From a bacterium (GTDB lineage: Bacteria; Bacillota; Clostridia; Oscillospirales; Acutalibacteraceae): a stretch of 64,000 nucleotides of DNA. Positions 1-11,203 of this stretch are shown piece after piece. The translations under genes were made by a program, and so were the position numbers. Below the pieces are notes generated by a model. That model was not told the origin of the DNA and searched no databases. It saw nothing but the letters and a program-made list of their open reading frames with translations. Where the stretch lies: assembly GCA_022774755.1 (NCBI GenBank), contig JALFLK010000017.1:41626-105625 (forward strand), written 5' to 3'. Position 1 is the stretch's first letter. Each line of letters starts with the position of its first letter.

Positions 1-610
1 GAATCATTGTGTCTCTTACTGCCTGGGCAATAAGTGCACAGCCGGTAAATCCCATTGAACCGGCCTCGCCCATAACAAGCCTTTCAAGAAGGTCTCTGTC
101 TTCGGCAGAAAGTGAAATGCTTCCGGGACAATAGCTGTAATCGGGATTGCTTATTGAAAGCAACGCATTGCTGTGGGAAACGCTGTCGTACACATAAGAA
201 ATAATCGAAGATGATGTTGTTTCTTCTTCAGTCTCGGCGGTTTCTTCGGTTTCCGGCTCGTCTGCGGTTGTTTCTTCGGTTTCCTCGGGCTCGGTACTCT
301 CCGGCTCGGTTACGGGCTCCGTTGCTGCTTCAAGTGCAGGCTCCTGAGGAACCTCGGTACGGCAGTTTTCGGAGATAACATCGGAGAAATCCTTTAAATC
401 GCCTACGCTCAAAGCAGTAGCCTTTTTTATTTCGATAGCTTCAACGTTGGGAGCCATAGAAGCACTCGGAACCAAAAAAGCCGCTGCGGCAATAAGGAAA
501 CAAAGCGCAAAGGAAGTTACCTTTACATATGTTCTTTTATAAAACGGTGTTTTGCTTGTTGAAGGACGCTTGGCTGTATGCTGAGCGTGCCTTGCATATC
601 TGCGTTTCAA
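1..610 (-). CDS. SleB-like cell wall hydrolase, 5' part (cut by window start)
   Basis: The reading frame is open to base 1, so only the N-terminal 203 residues are visible. It starts at a TTG (610-608) with an AGGGAGGA ribosome site 7 bases upstream. The protein has a basic N-terminus, one hydrophobic segment (about residues 30-50) acting as signal anchor, then a Thr/Glu-rich low-complexity linker (about 85-130). The last visible stretch, ending LLERLVMGEAGSMGF and then ALIAQAVRDTM, matches the beginning of the Hydrolase_2/SleB-CwlJ catalytic domain, where the Glu of the GEA motif is catalytic. Family members cut peptidoglycan, often spore cortex, during germination or remodelling. A housekeeping amidase is the alternative; the missing C-terminus would decide. 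Confidence 0.8.
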   Translation of the reverse strand, partial: MKRRYARHAQHTAKRPSTSKTPFYKRTYVKVTSFALCFLIAAAAFLVPSASMAPNVEAIEIKKATALSVGDLKDFSDVISENCRTEVPQEPALEAATEPVTEPESTEPEETEETTADEPETEETAETEEETTSSSIISYVYDSVSHSNALLSISNPDYSYCPGSISLSAEDRDLLERLVMGEAGSMGFTGCALIAQAVRDTMI

Positions 611-873
611 AAATTTGTCCTCCCTTGATTTTAGCGTTCAGTCAGAATTGACGAACACACAACTTCATTAGTCGTAAAATTTTATCAAACACACAATTCG
701 ATTGTATTAAAGCACAAAGCTTTTTAAATTGCAAATTTTGAAAACTGCAATTTTATTTCTAATTCAGCATTAAAACGGCGTTTTAATTCCTTGTAAAAAA
801 ATAGCGTTGTGAATAATAAACAAAATTTAATGTCGATTTTCGTTATTTTGACCTACCACGCCGAAATTTAAAC
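611..873. other. AT-rich intergenic region with three small inverted repeats
   Basis: No gene is seen here. It is the leader of the SleB-like gene and the trailer of the ylmC-like gene. It contains GTTCAGTCA/TGACGAAC (636-656) just upstream of the SleB ribosome site, AAATTGCA/TGCAATTT (726-753, without a U-tract on the minus strand, so a poor terminator), and a tight 9-bp palindrome ATTAAAACG/CGTTTTAAT (769-787). On the minus strand AATACAAT is 7/8 to a sigma-E -10 box, but no convincing -35 lies at the right distance. Confidence 0.4.
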
Positions 874-1167
874 TTACCCTTTTTTGCAGAAAAATCCGTG
901 TTTTTCCCTCTTGCGGCAATTAGAGCCGGAAAAGTCCACAAGAATGGTATCTTCACCGATTAAGCGTATATTTTGCCAGGGAATTATAAAATCCTCTGAC
1001 CTTCCGAATAAACCGAAAAATTTTGCCCTGCCGAATATTATAAGCGAGCACAGGTCGGCGGTTGCCGTATTTATCTCTAAATCGTCCACATAGCCGATTC
1101 TGTATCCGTTGCGCTGGTTTATAACTTCTTTGCGGCGCAAATTCTGAAATGTGCATCTTCCAGCCAC
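874..1167 (-). CDS. YlmC/YmxH family PRC-barrel sporulation protein
   Basis: A 97-residue protein starting at GTG (1167) behind a strong AAAGGAGG site. Its N-terminal 80 residues have the PRC-barrel pattern of the YlmC/YmxH family: RRKEVINQRNGYRIGYVDDL, then a hydrophobic beta strand, then FIIPWQNIRLIGEDTILVDF. These small proteins are common in spore-forming Firmicutes and are annotated as sporulation proteins, but their molecular function is not established. The C-terminal tail (about 82-97) is basic and cysteine-containing, beyond the usual domain. It is divergent from degV with about 86 bp between them. Confidence 0.8.
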   Translation of the reverse strand: MAGRCTFQNLRRKEVINQRNGYRIGYVDDLEINTATADLCSLIIFGRAKFFGLFGRSEDFIIPWQNIRLIGEDTILVDFSGSNCRKREKHGFFCKKG

Positions 1168-1182
1168 AATAAACCTCCTTTG

Positions 1183-1211
1183 TTGACTTTTATAATCATC
1201 TTTGCTAATAT
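1183..1211 (+). promoter_or_regulatory. Predicted sigma-A promoter of degV
   Basis: TTGACT (1183-1188), a 17-base spacer, then TAATAT (1206-1211) lies about 42 bases upstream of the degV start, inside the divergent ylmC/degV gap. The -35 box is 5/6 and the -10 box 4/6 to consensus. Confidence 0.5.
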
Positions 1212-1253
1212 TTATATGCGGTATTTTATATCTATATTACTGGAGGTATTTGT

Positions 1254-2126
1254 ATGGATTATGTGCTTTTGACAGATTCATCCTGCGACTTGCCGGATGA
1301 GCTGGCTAAAAAATACGATATAGGCGTTCTCCCGATGGAATATGAAATGGACGGCAAAAATTATAAGTATTTTCTTGACGCAAGAGAAATGAGCCTGGAG
1401 GTTTTTTACTCAAAACTAAAAAGCGGTATTTACGCTACGACCACACAAATAAATTACGACACCTACATAAAATACTTTGAGGAATATTTAAAGCAAGGCA
1501 AGGACATTCTTTATATCTGCATTTCTTTGGGATTGAGCGGAAGCTACAACACCTGTAAAATCGCTGTGGATGAGCTTAAGACAAAATATCCCGACAGGAA
1601 AATTTGCTTAATTGACGCTTGCTGTGACTCGGCAGGTCAGGGTTATCTGGTTTATAAAGCAGGCGAAAAATACAAAGAAGGCTATACCCTTGAACAGCTC
1701 AGGGATTTTGTTGAGAGATATAAGACAAGGTGCTGTCACTGGTTTGTTGTGGAAGATTTGGATCACCTTAAAAGAGGTGGAAGAATTTCTGCGATTACGG
1801 CTACATTCGGCAAGGCTCTGCAAATTAGACCTATGCTCAGCGTTGATTCAGACGGTAAACTGGTCACGGTTGGAAAAATCCGGGGAGCAAATAAAGTCTA
1901 TGAAGAATTTATCAAGAAGCTAAACCGTGACGGCGAAGATAATAAAAACCAAACTGTTTTTATTGCCCATGCAGATAACAAAGAGGGTGCGCAAATGCTT
2001 GCCGAAATGGTTAAGCCCCTTGTAAAAGAGGTTGTTGTGTGCAGTATCGGTCCGGTTATAGGAGCGCATGTGGGATGTGGTATGCTCGCTATGCTGTTTA
2101 CAGGTAAAAGAAATATCACAATGTAG
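1254..2126 (+). CDS. DegV family fatty-acid-binding protein
   Basis: A 290-residue protein with the full DegV fold. The N-terminal LLTDSSCDLPDE carries the conserved Ser/Thr lipid-carboxylate pocket; SLGLSGSYNT (about 93-103) and the C-terminal SIGPVIGAHVGCG are the other two family signatures. DegV/FakB proteins bind a fatty acid and, with the kinase FakA, deliver acyl-phosphate for phospholipid synthesis. No fakA is nearby, so whether this copy is a FakB is inference. The start is an ATG behind GGAGG. It is monocistronic, with its own promoter and a strong terminator. Confidence 0.9.
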   Translation: MDYVLLTDSSCDLPDELAKKYDIGVLPMEYEMDGKNYKYFLDAREMSLEVFYSKLKSGIYATTTQINYDTYIKYFEEYLKQGKDILYICISLGLSGSYNTCKIAVDELKTKYPDRKICLIDACCDSAGQGYLVYKAGEKYKEGYTLEQLRDFVERYKTRCCHWFVVEDLDHLKRGGRISAITATFGKALQIRPMLSVDSDGKLVTVGKIRGANKVYEEFIKKLNRDGEDNKNQTVFIAHADNKEGAQMLAEMVKPLVKEVVVCSIGPVIGAHVGCGMLAMLFTGKRNITM

Positions 2127-2155
2127 TAATTTATTTGTAATAAGTTTAAATTTAT

Positions 2156-2197
2156 CGCCTTTTTATTATTCGATAGTGATAATAAAAAGGCGTTTTT
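2156..2197 (+). terminator. Rho-independent terminator of degV
   Basis: A 14-bp perfect stem, CGCCTTTTTATTAT with its complement around a 9-base loop (2156-2192), is followed by TTTTTGTT. It sits 30 bases after the degV stop. Confidence 0.85.
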
Positions 2198-2294
2198 GTT
2201 ACAAATAAGTTACATTGTTACACTTTTCCCGATTATTCTACAGAACATATAATGAATAATAATACTTATATATGTATTTTTTGAAAAATAGTTA

Positions 2295-2340
2295 AACGCA
2301 CAACAAAGCCGAGAAAATCAGCATTGTTGTGCGTTTTTTG
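2295..2340. terminator. Terminator between degV and the V-ATPase operon
   Basis: AACGCACAACAA (2295-2306) pairs with TTGTTGTGCGTT (2324-2335). A run of six T follows on the plus strand. On the minus strand the tail is TAACTATTTTTC, weaker but usable. It lies 45 bases after the atpD stop, so it probably ends the ATPase operon and also backs up the degV terminator. Confidence 0.7.
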
Positions 2341-2384
2341 AGTATTTTGAGTTTTATATTTTGGCGTTTTATATTTTGCTTTAT

Positions 2385-3032
2385 TTAATAACCGTGAGCC
2401 TCTTTGAGCATCATATCCTTGACCTTCATAAGCCGTGTTTGGGTTGAACGCTCGTTTTCGTCAAGCTTCATTGTTATATATTTTATCTGCTCTTTGGTTT
2501 CCGGTATCATAACGTGTTCCAAAGCGTTTACACGCCTGCGGGTTTTTTCTATTTCTGCCGCCATAAGCTGACAGGACTTTTCTACCTCTGCAAGGCGGAG
2601 CATATCGGGTAAAATGTCCGACAGCGACTGAACCGCATCGTCCAGGTCAGAAGATGTAAATGCAAAACCGTAAGAAAAAATATCGTTCTTATCCGGCGTT
2701 CTGGTCTTAATATCGAACACGGGTATATCAACGCTCATAATGTTTTTGGAAGAAACATCAATAGAAATATCCTGCTTTGGAGCAAGCAAGGCTGTGTAGA
2801 GGCTTTCTTTGCTCATAGCGGCACGGGCAAGGACAAAATTCTTGTTTGCGTTTTTTATGCCCTGCTCCACTTTCTCTCTGAGCATCTTATTCTCCCTAAC
2901 AAGGTCAAGAAACTGCCGCATAAGCTCGTCACGCTTATCCTTTAAAAGCTTATGTCCTCTGGTGGCAGTGGTCAGCTTCTTTTTCAGCCGAGTAAGCTCC
3001 ATTCTGGTCGGATTTATTTGAGTGTTCGCCAT
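2385..3032 (-). CDS. atpD: V-type ATP synthase subunit D
   Basis: A 215-residue central-stalk subunit that turns inside the A3B3 head and couples it to the membrane ring. The N-terminal [20 protein letters not shown] and following LLKDKRDEL are the invariant start of the family. Long helical segments at both ends (about 5-75 and 140-205) form the antiparallel coiled coil. The start ATG is preceded by AGGTGG. It is the last gene of the operon, 8 bases after atpB. Length matches the family. Confidence 0.96.
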   Translation of the reverse strand: MANTQINPTRMELTRLKKKLTTATRGHKLLKDKRDELMRQFLDLVRENKMLREKVEQGIKNANKNFVLARAAMSKESLYTALLAPKQDISIDVSSKNIMSVDIPVFDIKTRTPDKNDIFSYGFAFTSSDLDDAVQSLSDILPDMLRLAEVEKSCQLMAAEIEKTRRRVNALEHVMIPETKEQIKYITMKLDENERSTQTRLMKVKDMMLKEAHGY

Positions 3033-3040
3033 AATACCAC

Positions 3041-4411
3041 CTACTTGCCGTAATACATATCGAGGTACTTATCGTCAATACGCTTAAGCTCTGTTCTTGG
3101 CAAGATTGACAATAGTTTCCAGCCTAAGTCCAGGGTTTCTTCAATATCTCGGTTTGTGTTGTAGCCCTGTGAAATATACTGTTTTTCAAATTCGTCGGCA
3201 AACTTTGCGTAAAGCTTATCTATGTCGGTCAGCGCCGCCTCGCCCAGAATTACCATAAGCTCCTTTGCGTCTTTACCTCTTGCATAGGCAGAGAAAAGCT
3301 GGTTCATTGTTGAAGAATGGTCTGCTCGTGTTTTGCCCTCGCCTATTCCCTTATCTTTCAGACGGGACAGAGACGGAAGAACGTCGATAGGCGGTGTAAC
3401 ATTCTTACGGTAAAGCTCTCGGCTTAATATAATCTGACCCTCGGTAATGTAGCCTGTAAGGTCGGGTATCGGATGAGTTTTATCATCCTCAGGCATTGTC
3501 AAAATAGGAATAAGAGTAATTGATCCCTCTTTTCCCTTTTGTCTGCCGGCACGCTCATACAAGGTAGCAAGGTCGGTGTACATATATCCGGGATAACCTC
3601 TTCTGCCGGGAACTTCCTTTCGTGCGGCAGAAACCTCACGAAGTGCGTCGGCATAATTGGTTATATCTGTCATAATTACCAAGACGTGCATATTTGCTTC
3701 AAAAGCAAGATACTCGGCGGCGGTAAGAGCCATTCTGGGCGTTGAAATACGCTCAATGGCAGGGTCGTTGGCAAGGTTAATAAACAGAACTGTTCTGTCG
3801 ATTGCGCCTGTTTCTTTAAAACTTTCTATAAAGAAATTGGACTCTTCAAAGGTAATACCCATTGCGGCAAAAACAACGGCAAATTTTTCGTCCTTTCCCT
3901 TAACCTTTGCCTGCCTTGCAATCTGTGCCGCAAGATTTGCGTGAGGCAAGCCCGAAGCGGAGAAAATAGGAAGCTTCTGTCCCCTTACCAGAGTATTCAG
4001 TCCGTCGATTGCGGAAATACCGGTTTGTATAAACTCCTGAGGATAGCTTCTTGCCGCAGGATTCATAGGAAGTCCGTTAATATCCATTCTCTTGTCGGGA
4101 AGAATCTCGGGACCGCCGTCTATGGGTCTGCCCATTCCGTCAAATACACGGGAAAGCATATCCGTTGAAACGCCGAGTTCCATACTTCTGCCTAAAAAGC
4201 GAACCTTTGAATTGGAAAGGTTGATTCCTGCCGAAGAATCAAAAAGCTGTACCAAGGCGTCTGTTCCGTTGATTTCAAGCACTTTGCATCGGCGTACTTC
4301 ACCGGAGGCAAGCTCGATTTCTCCCAACTCGTCATAACAGACATTTTCCACATCTTTAACAAGCATAAGAGGGCCTGATACCTCTTCTATTGTTCTGTAT
4401 TCCTTTGGCAT
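3041..4411 (-). CDS. atpB: V-type ATP synthase subunit B (regulatory)
   Basis: A 456-residue non-catalytic head subunit. It has the beta-barrel N-terminus (to about 75), then the RecA-like fold with the modified P-loop [18 protein letters not shown], which lacks a true Walker lysine as expected for B subunits. [23 protein letters not shown] is represented by its Arg-rich interface region around residue 265-290. The start codon overlaps the atpA stop in TAATG (4409-4413), so the two head subunits are translationally coupled. Full length, no anomalies. Confidence 0.97.
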   Translation of the reverse strand: MPKEYRTIEEVSGPLMLVKDVENVCYDELGEIELASGEVRRCKVLEINGTDALVQLFDSSAGINLSNSKVRFLGRSMELGVSTDMLSRVFDGMGRPIDGGPEILPDKRMDINGLPMNPAARSYPQEFIQTGISAIDGLNTLVRGQKLPIFSASGLPHANLAAQIARQAKVKGKDEKFAVVFAAMGITFEESNFFIESFKETGAIDRTVLFINLANDPAIERISTPRMALTAAEYLAFEANMHVLVIMTDITNYADALREVSAARKEVPGRRGYPGYMYTDLATLYERAGRQKGKEGSITLIPILTMPEDDKTHPIPDLTGYITEGQIILSRELYRKNVTPPIDVLPSLSRLKDKGIGEGKTRADHSSTMNQLFSAYARGKDAKELMVILGEAALTDIDKLYAKFADEFEKQYISQGYNTNRDIEETLDLGWKLLSILPRTELKRIDDKYLDMYYGK

Positions 4412-6183
4412 TAGTACTCATCTCCTTTATCAACGGTTGCCTGAAGCTCTCTGCGGAGAGAATCAATGATTTCGTCATAATCTTCTTTTATCTTATCATT
4501 TTCAACATATTTAAATCTTCCGATTTTTTCTCTGACAGGCATTGAGATAATATCATCAATGTTTGCGCCCTTATCAAGCGCAGACATACCCTCGTCAAAG
4601 AACGAAAGAACAAGGAGCATCATCAGATACTGCTTTTCAAGAGGCGTGTAGGTATCTGTTTCGTGAAATGCGTTCTGATGCAGGAAGTCCTCACGGATTG
4701 AACGGGCGGCTTCAAGCTTAAGTCTGTCGGGCGAAGACAATGCGTCCATACCCACAAGCTTTACAATTTCTTCAAGCTCTGCTTCCTCCTGAAGTATGTG
4801 CATTATCCTTGCACGGCACTCCATCCAATCGGGAGCAACTGTTGTGTTGTACCATTTAGCCATTGTATCCACATAAAGGGAATAACTGGTCAGCCAGTTT
4901 ACTGCCGGGAAGTGACGCTTATAGGCAAGGGATGAATCCAAGCCCCAGAACACCTTGACAATTCTCAGGGTAGCCTGAGTTACCGGCTCTGAAATATCTC
5001 CGCCGGGAGGAGAAACTGCACCGATAACGGACAGTGCGCCCTCGGTTTCTTTACTGCCTAATGTGATGACTCTTCCTGCCCTCTCGTAGAACTGAGCAAG
5101 TCTTGAAGCAAGGTATGCAGGATAACCCTCTTCACCGGGCATTTCTTCAAGTCTGCCGGACATTTCACGGAGCGCCTCTGCCCATCGTGAGGTGGAATCA
5201 GCCATAAGAGCAACGGAATAACCCATATCCCTGAAATATTCAGCTATTGTGATACCTGTATAAATTGACGCTTCTCGTGCGGCAACAGGCATATCTGAGG
5301 TGTTGGCAATAAGCACGGTTCTCTCCATAAGCGAGTAGCCTGTTTTAGGGTCAACAAGCTCCGGGAACTCGTTAAGAACGTCGGTCATCTCGTTGCCACG
5401 CTCACCGCATCCGATATAAACAACTATGTCAGCCTCTGCCCACTTTGCAAGCTGGTGCTGAACAACCGTTTTTCCTGAGCCGAAAGGTCCGGGAACTGCC
5501 GCTACACCGCCCTTAGCTATGGGGAAAAGCGTATCGATTACACGCTGACCCGTTACAAGAGGCATATCGGGAGAAAGCTTCTTTTTGTAAGGTCTGCCTA
5601 CACGGACAGGCCATTTCTGCATTAAGGTAATTTCAAAATCTTTGCCGTCGCTGTTTTCGATAACCGCTACGGTATCTTCAACTGTGTATTCGCCGGCATT
5701 GATGGATTTAATCCTTCCGCCTTTTCCCTTTGGCACCATAATCTTGTGCAGTACTACCTTTGTTTCCTGTACTGTACCGATTACGTCGCCCTCGGCTACC
5801 GTATCGCCCACGGAAACACAGGGATTAAACACCCATTTAAGGTGGCGTTTTAAAGAGGGCACCTCGACTCCCCTCTTTAGATTATTGCCGCTTACAGCCA
5901 TAATATCGTCAAGCGGACGCTGGATACCGTCGTAAATACTGCTGATAAGACCCGGTCCTAACTCAACGGAAAGGGGTGCGCCCGTTGATTCCACCGGCTC
6001 GCCCGGTCCCAGACCCGAGGTTTCTTCGTAAACCTGAATGGACGCCTTGTCGCCGTGCATTTCAATAATTTCGCCGATAAGGCGCTGTTGTGAAACTCTT
6101 ACAACGTCAAACATATTTGCGTCCTTCATTCCCTCGGCAATTACCAAGGGGCCTGCTACCTTTTTGACTATTCCTTTACTCAT
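4411..6183 (-). CDS. atpA: V-type ATP synthase subunit A (catalytic)
   Basis: The catalytic subunit hydrolysing or making ATP. About 590 residues from the preferred start. I chose the ATG at 6183 ([14 protein letters not shown]) over the upstream in-frame ATG at 6195, because the AAGGG site abuts the latter with no spacing. Walker A is GPFGSGKT (about 232-239); the non-homologous A-subunit insert (about 105-190) is present, separating V-type from F-type beta subunits. GCGERGNEM and the [21 protein letters not shown] region (about 330) complete the nucleotide site. Between atpF (12-24 bases) and atpB (overlap). Confidence 0.97.
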   Translation of the reverse strand: MSKGIVKKVAGPLVIAEGMKDANMFDVVRVSQQRLIGEIIEMHGDKASIQVYEETSGLGPGEPVESTGAPLSVELGPGLISSIYDGIQRPLDDIMAVSGNNLKRGVEVPSLKRHLKWVFNPCVSVGDTVAEGDVIGTVQETKVVLHKIMVPKGKGGRIKSINAGEYTVEDTVAVIENSDGKDFEITLMQKWPVRVGRPYKKKLSPDMPLVTGQRVIDTLFPIAKGGVAAVPGPFGSGKTVVQHQLAKWAEADIVVYIGCGERGNEMTDVLNEFPELVDPKTGYSLMERTVLIANTSDMPVAAREASIYTGITIAEYFRDMGYSVALMADSTSRWAEALREMSGRLEEMPGEEGYPAYLASRLAQFYERAGRVITLGSKETEGALSVIGAVSPPGGDISEPVTQATLRIVKVFWGLDSSLAYKRHFPAVNWLTSYSLYVDTMAKWYNTTVAPDWMECRARIMHILQEEAELEEIVKLVGMDALSSPDRLKLEAARSIREDFLHQNAFHETDTYTPLEKQYLMMLLVLSFFDEGMSALDKGANIDDIISMPVREKIGRFKYVENDKIKEDYDEIIDSLRRELQATVDKGDEY

Positions 6184-6206
6184 TATATTTATCATCCCTT
6201 CATGGG

Positions 6207-6524
6207 TTAATCGTTAAAAATTATATCGCTTCCCACGGCTTTTTCCACAGACTTTTTTACAGAGGCAATGCCCTCGCCGGTATTGCCTGTAACGCCGGGG
6301 ATAAGAATGATTGCAGGGGTTTGGTTTTCTTTATAATGTTCAATTTCTGCCTGAACCTGAGAAGCCACAGCCTCTGTTACATATATTACGGCGTACTCAC
6401 CCTCGCACAGTCTGCGAAACTGTTGTTTTGGGTCTTCTCCCTGTTCCACAACATTAACTTCAAAGCCCAGTGAGGCAAAGCCGTATATGCTGTCACGGTC
6501 GCCGATGACTGCTGCTCTAAACAT
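6207..6524 (-). CDS. atpF: V-type ATP synthase subunit F
   Basis: A 105-residue central-stalk subunit. The opening [20 protein letters not shown] is the signature of the family, followed by a Rossmann-like fold with VIYVTEAVA and IILIPGVTG. It modulates the catalytic head in V-type enzymes. Its start overlaps the end of atpC by 8 bases, indicating translational coupling. Confidence 0.95.
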   Translation of the reverse strand: MFRAAVIGDRDSIYGFASLGFEVNVVEQGEDPKQQFRRLCEGEYAVIYVTEAVASQVQAEIEHYKENQTPAIILIPGVTGNTGEGIASVKKSVEKAVGSDIIFND

Positions 6525-7488
6525 ACATCTTCCTCAATCTTTCTTTAATTATATTTTCGTCAAGGTCGTTAAGCTTTGCGGATAAAATCAACCGTACAGC
6601 CTTAATCTCGTTTTCTCTTGCGATAACATACGCAACCAGAGGTCCGATAGTAAAAGGCTCCCACTTCTGAGTCTGCATTTTATCCGTAAGCAAATCGTCA
6701 CAGTATTTCTCAAAAGCAGAGGGTGATTTTTTAAGGGGCTCTACGGCAGATTTATAAGAGGTTGAGGATAAACACGAACAAATCTCATCAACGCCCTTTG
6801 ACGCCGCAGACGCCAGCATATTCACGTTTAAAGTGTCGCAGGGAGCTAACGCCTGTCTGATAAAATCAAGAGATTTTTCGGTTTTGGCGCACCTTACGGC
6901 AATCTTAATATCAGAGGAAGCAACCAAAAGCTCTGCATAAAGACGGATAATGGGATTTTCACTTGCCTCCCCCGCTTTATGAACGGCGCACAGGCACGCA
7001 GAATCAATGATTACATCGCAAAGCTGACCGTCCGAGGTTTTTAAAATTGCGTCCATTGCGTCCTTGGCAGGCTGCTGAAGATACTCGGGAAGTGAAAAAT
7101 ACTGTCGCTTATCGATAAACTCAAATATTTTTTCTCCCGGCAGTTTGCCGAACTCAGAATACATATCGTCTGCCTTAACATCTCTGGTAATAGCCTTTAT
7201 GGCAACCTTGAGGTTATGAAAATCATTTTGCAGAAGAAAAACATCAAAGGCGTTTTCATCTTTGACAAGCTCGCCCATAAGCTCCCATATTTTTCGCCTT
7301 TCTGCGGACAAAAGCTCTTCGGCAGTAATATCCGAACGGTCGTCGCCCCAGCCCTTATCCGTCAGGTATCTGATACAATCTTCATATGAGGGTGCTGAAA
7401 GCAATGCGTCAATGTCTTTGCTGCTTAAAAGCTTCAGCTCTTTTGAACGGATGCGGGCAACAGCATAAGTATAATCTTCTTTTGCCAA
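6517..7488 (-). CDS. atpC: V-type ATP synthase subunit C
   Basis: A 323-residue all-helical socket subunit (the d/C homologue) that sits between the rotor ring and the central stalk. The YAVARIRSKELKLLSSKDIDAL opening is typical, with LLQNDFHNLKVAIKA-type helix and the C-terminal IGPLVAYVIARENEIKAVRL motif conserved in the vATP-synt_AC39 family. It starts at a TTG (7488) 8 bases after an AAGGAGGGG site that overlaps the atpE stop region. Confidence 0.93.
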   Translation of the reverse strand: MAKEDYTYAVARIRSKELKLLSSKDIDALLSAPSYEDCIRYLTDKGWGDDRSDITAEELLSAERRKIWELMGELVKDENAFDVFLLQNDFHNLKVAIKAITRDVKADDMYSEFGKLPGEKIFEFIDKRQYFSLPEYLQQPAKDAMDAILKTSDGQLCDVIIDSACLCAVHKAGEASENPIIRLYAELLVASSDIKIAVRCAKTEKSLDFIRQALAPCDTLNVNMLASAASKGVDEICSCLSSTSYKSAVEPLKKSPSAFEKYCDDLLTDKMQTQKWEPFTIGPLVAYVIARENEIKAVRLILSAKLNDLDENIIKERLRKMYV

Positions 7489-7500
7489 AGCTACCCCTCC

Positions 7501-8088
7501 TTAGTTTTTAAAAAGCAGTTGGGAAATTCGGTCGGTAAGCTCCTCCTGCTTGCTTCTGAAAATTGCTTCAAAAGAGCAGTTCTCCTCAATTCCTCCGTAA
7601 ATAAGCACAAAACCGCTTTTAATATTGGCAGGCTCATCTGAAACAGTAAGCTTTCCCTTTGAAACAGAGTTTACCTTTTCTTCAAAATTCTTGGGAAGGC
7701 GAGATAAATCTTCTGCTGAAAAAGCAATCCTGCCCTCTTCCGGCAATGAGTTTTTTTCCGCAAGCTTTAATATAAGTGAAAAATACTCCTCCGAATTTAA
7801 GGACTTAATATGCTCCAAAGCGTTTGAAAGCATTTTTGTAATAACGCTCTGCTTTGCGCTGAGTGCGCTGCGGCTCTCTTCAAGACTTGCAGATGATTCC
7901 CCACGGCTTATAATATCGGCGGCTTCTTTTTCTGCGCCTGATATAATTTCACGGTACTTTACATCTGCTTCGTCGTGAGCGGCGTTTGTAATAAGCTCAG
8001 CCTGTTCTTCAGCCTGACTGATAATTTTATCGGAATTTTCTTTTGCTTCGGAATTGATTTCTTCCAATATTTTATCTAATCCTGTCAT
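7501..8088 (-). CDS. atpE: V-type ATP synthase subunit E (peripheral stalk)
   Basis: A 195-residue peripheral-stalk subunit. The first 105 residues are a long, Glu/Ala-rich amphipathic helix (GLDKILEEINSEAKENSDKI onward) that pairs with subunit H/G, and the rest is the globular head-binding domain ending in SKQEELTDRISQLLF. It lies 12 bases upstream of atpC. The sequence is poorly conserved across the family, so the call rests on length, coiled-coil content and operon place. Confidence 0.9.
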   Translation of the reverse strand: MTGLDKILEEINSEAKENSDKIISQAEEQAELITNAAHDEADVKYREIISGAEKEAADIISRGESSASLEESRSALSAKQSVITKMLSNALEHIKSLNSEEYFSLILKLAEKNSLPEEGRIAFSAEDLSRLPKNFEEKVNSVSKGKLTVSDEPANIKSGFVLIYGGIEENCSFEAIFRSKQEELTDRISQLLFKN

Positions 8089-8109
8089 AACAGTTTCCTT
8101 CTCGAACGA

Positions 8110-10636
<2,527 letters not shown>

Positions 10637-10657
10637 AAGGATAACACCTCCGTATTG

Positions 10658-10966
10658 CTATATAATAATTTCCAGTACTTTCTCGTTGACTTCCGCCTGT
10701 CTTTTTAATGCAGACTCGACCAGCGCTTCAGCAGACTTTTCGGCTTTTTGCTTAGCAAAGCTGATTTGTTCGGCAGATTTTTGCTTTGCATCGTCAATTA
10801 TTTTATCTGCCTGCTGACGAGCGTCCGACGCTTTTTCCTCAACTATTGATTTTGCACGGAGGGCGGCCTCGTCGAGAATTTCTTTTGCCTTTTTTTCGGC
10901 ATTTTGCTGACTTTCGCCTGCTTTTAGCTCTGCACTGCGTATTTTTTCAACAATATCTTTAGCCAT
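10658..10966 (-). CDS. V-type ATP synthase subunit H/G-like peripheral stalk protein
   Basis: A 102-residue, almost entirely helical protein rich in Ala, Glu and Lys (KAGESQQNAEKKAKEILDEA), the expected partner of subunit E in the peripheral stalk. I start it at ATG 10966 (MAKDIVEKI), where GGTGGTGA has good spacing, rather than 21 bases upstream. It is the promoter-proximal gene of the operon, the usual place in Clostridia and Thermus-type operons. Subunit letter naming varies between species, so no gene symbol is given. Confidence 0.88.
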   Translation of the reverse strand: MAKDIVEKIRSAELKAGESQQNAEKKAKEILDEAALRAKSIVEEKASDARQQADKIIDDAKQKSAEQISFAKQKAEKSAEALVESALKRQAEVNEKVLEIII

Positions 10967-10996
10967 TACAGTCACCACCGTATACAATATAAGTTA

Positions 10997-11025
10997 AGTT
11001 TACTTGAATATGTATAAGTTGTCAA
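10997..11025 (-). promoter_or_regulatory. Predicted sigma-A promoter of the V-ATPase operon
   Basis: On the minus strand TTGACA (11025-11020), a 17-base spacer, and TAAACT (11002-10997) lie about 30 bases upstream of the first ATPase gene. The spacer contains TTATACATATTCAAG, which recurs with a two-base insertion in the oadGB promoter (59568-59596). Confidence 0.75.
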
Positions 11026-11042
11026 TAATCATTTTGGTAATT

Positions 11043-11069
11043 TTGTCTAATTGTTTTAAATTCGGACAA
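11043..11069. promoter_or_regulatory. Inverted repeat between the V-ATPase and spoIIG promoters
   Basis: TTGTC-TAATT and AATTC-GGACAA form an imperfect inverted repeat over 27 bases, 18 bases upstream of the V-ATPase -35 box. It could be an operator for the ATPase operon. Its half-sites vaguely resemble Spo0A boxes (TGTCGAA) but match less well than two sites nearer spoIIGA. Confidence 0.3.
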
Positions 11070-11091
11070 TTTTTGTATTCTTGTTAAAATC

Positions 11092-11183
11092 ACTCGAAAT
11101 AAGAATTATGCTAATTTAGCAAATAAATTTTGCCTTGCCGATACCAAATTGTGACCTTTTTTATTTTTTCGCTGTGCAATAAT
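11092..11183 (+). promoter_or_regulatory. Candidate Spo0A-type promoter of spoIIGA-sigE
   Basis: TTGTGA (11149-11154) and AATAAT (11178-11183) are separated by 23 bases, close to the abnormal 22-base spacing known for the Bacillus subtilis spoIIG promoter. Spo0A-box-like sites ACTCGAAA (11092-11099) and TTGCCGAT (11135-11142) fall at about -95 and -50 from the implied start, like the two Spo0A regions in B. subtilis. Against it: the implied transcript start would fall on the ribosome binding site. Confidence 0.35.
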
Positions 11184-11203
11184 AACTTTAAAGGAGGGAT
11201 GGT

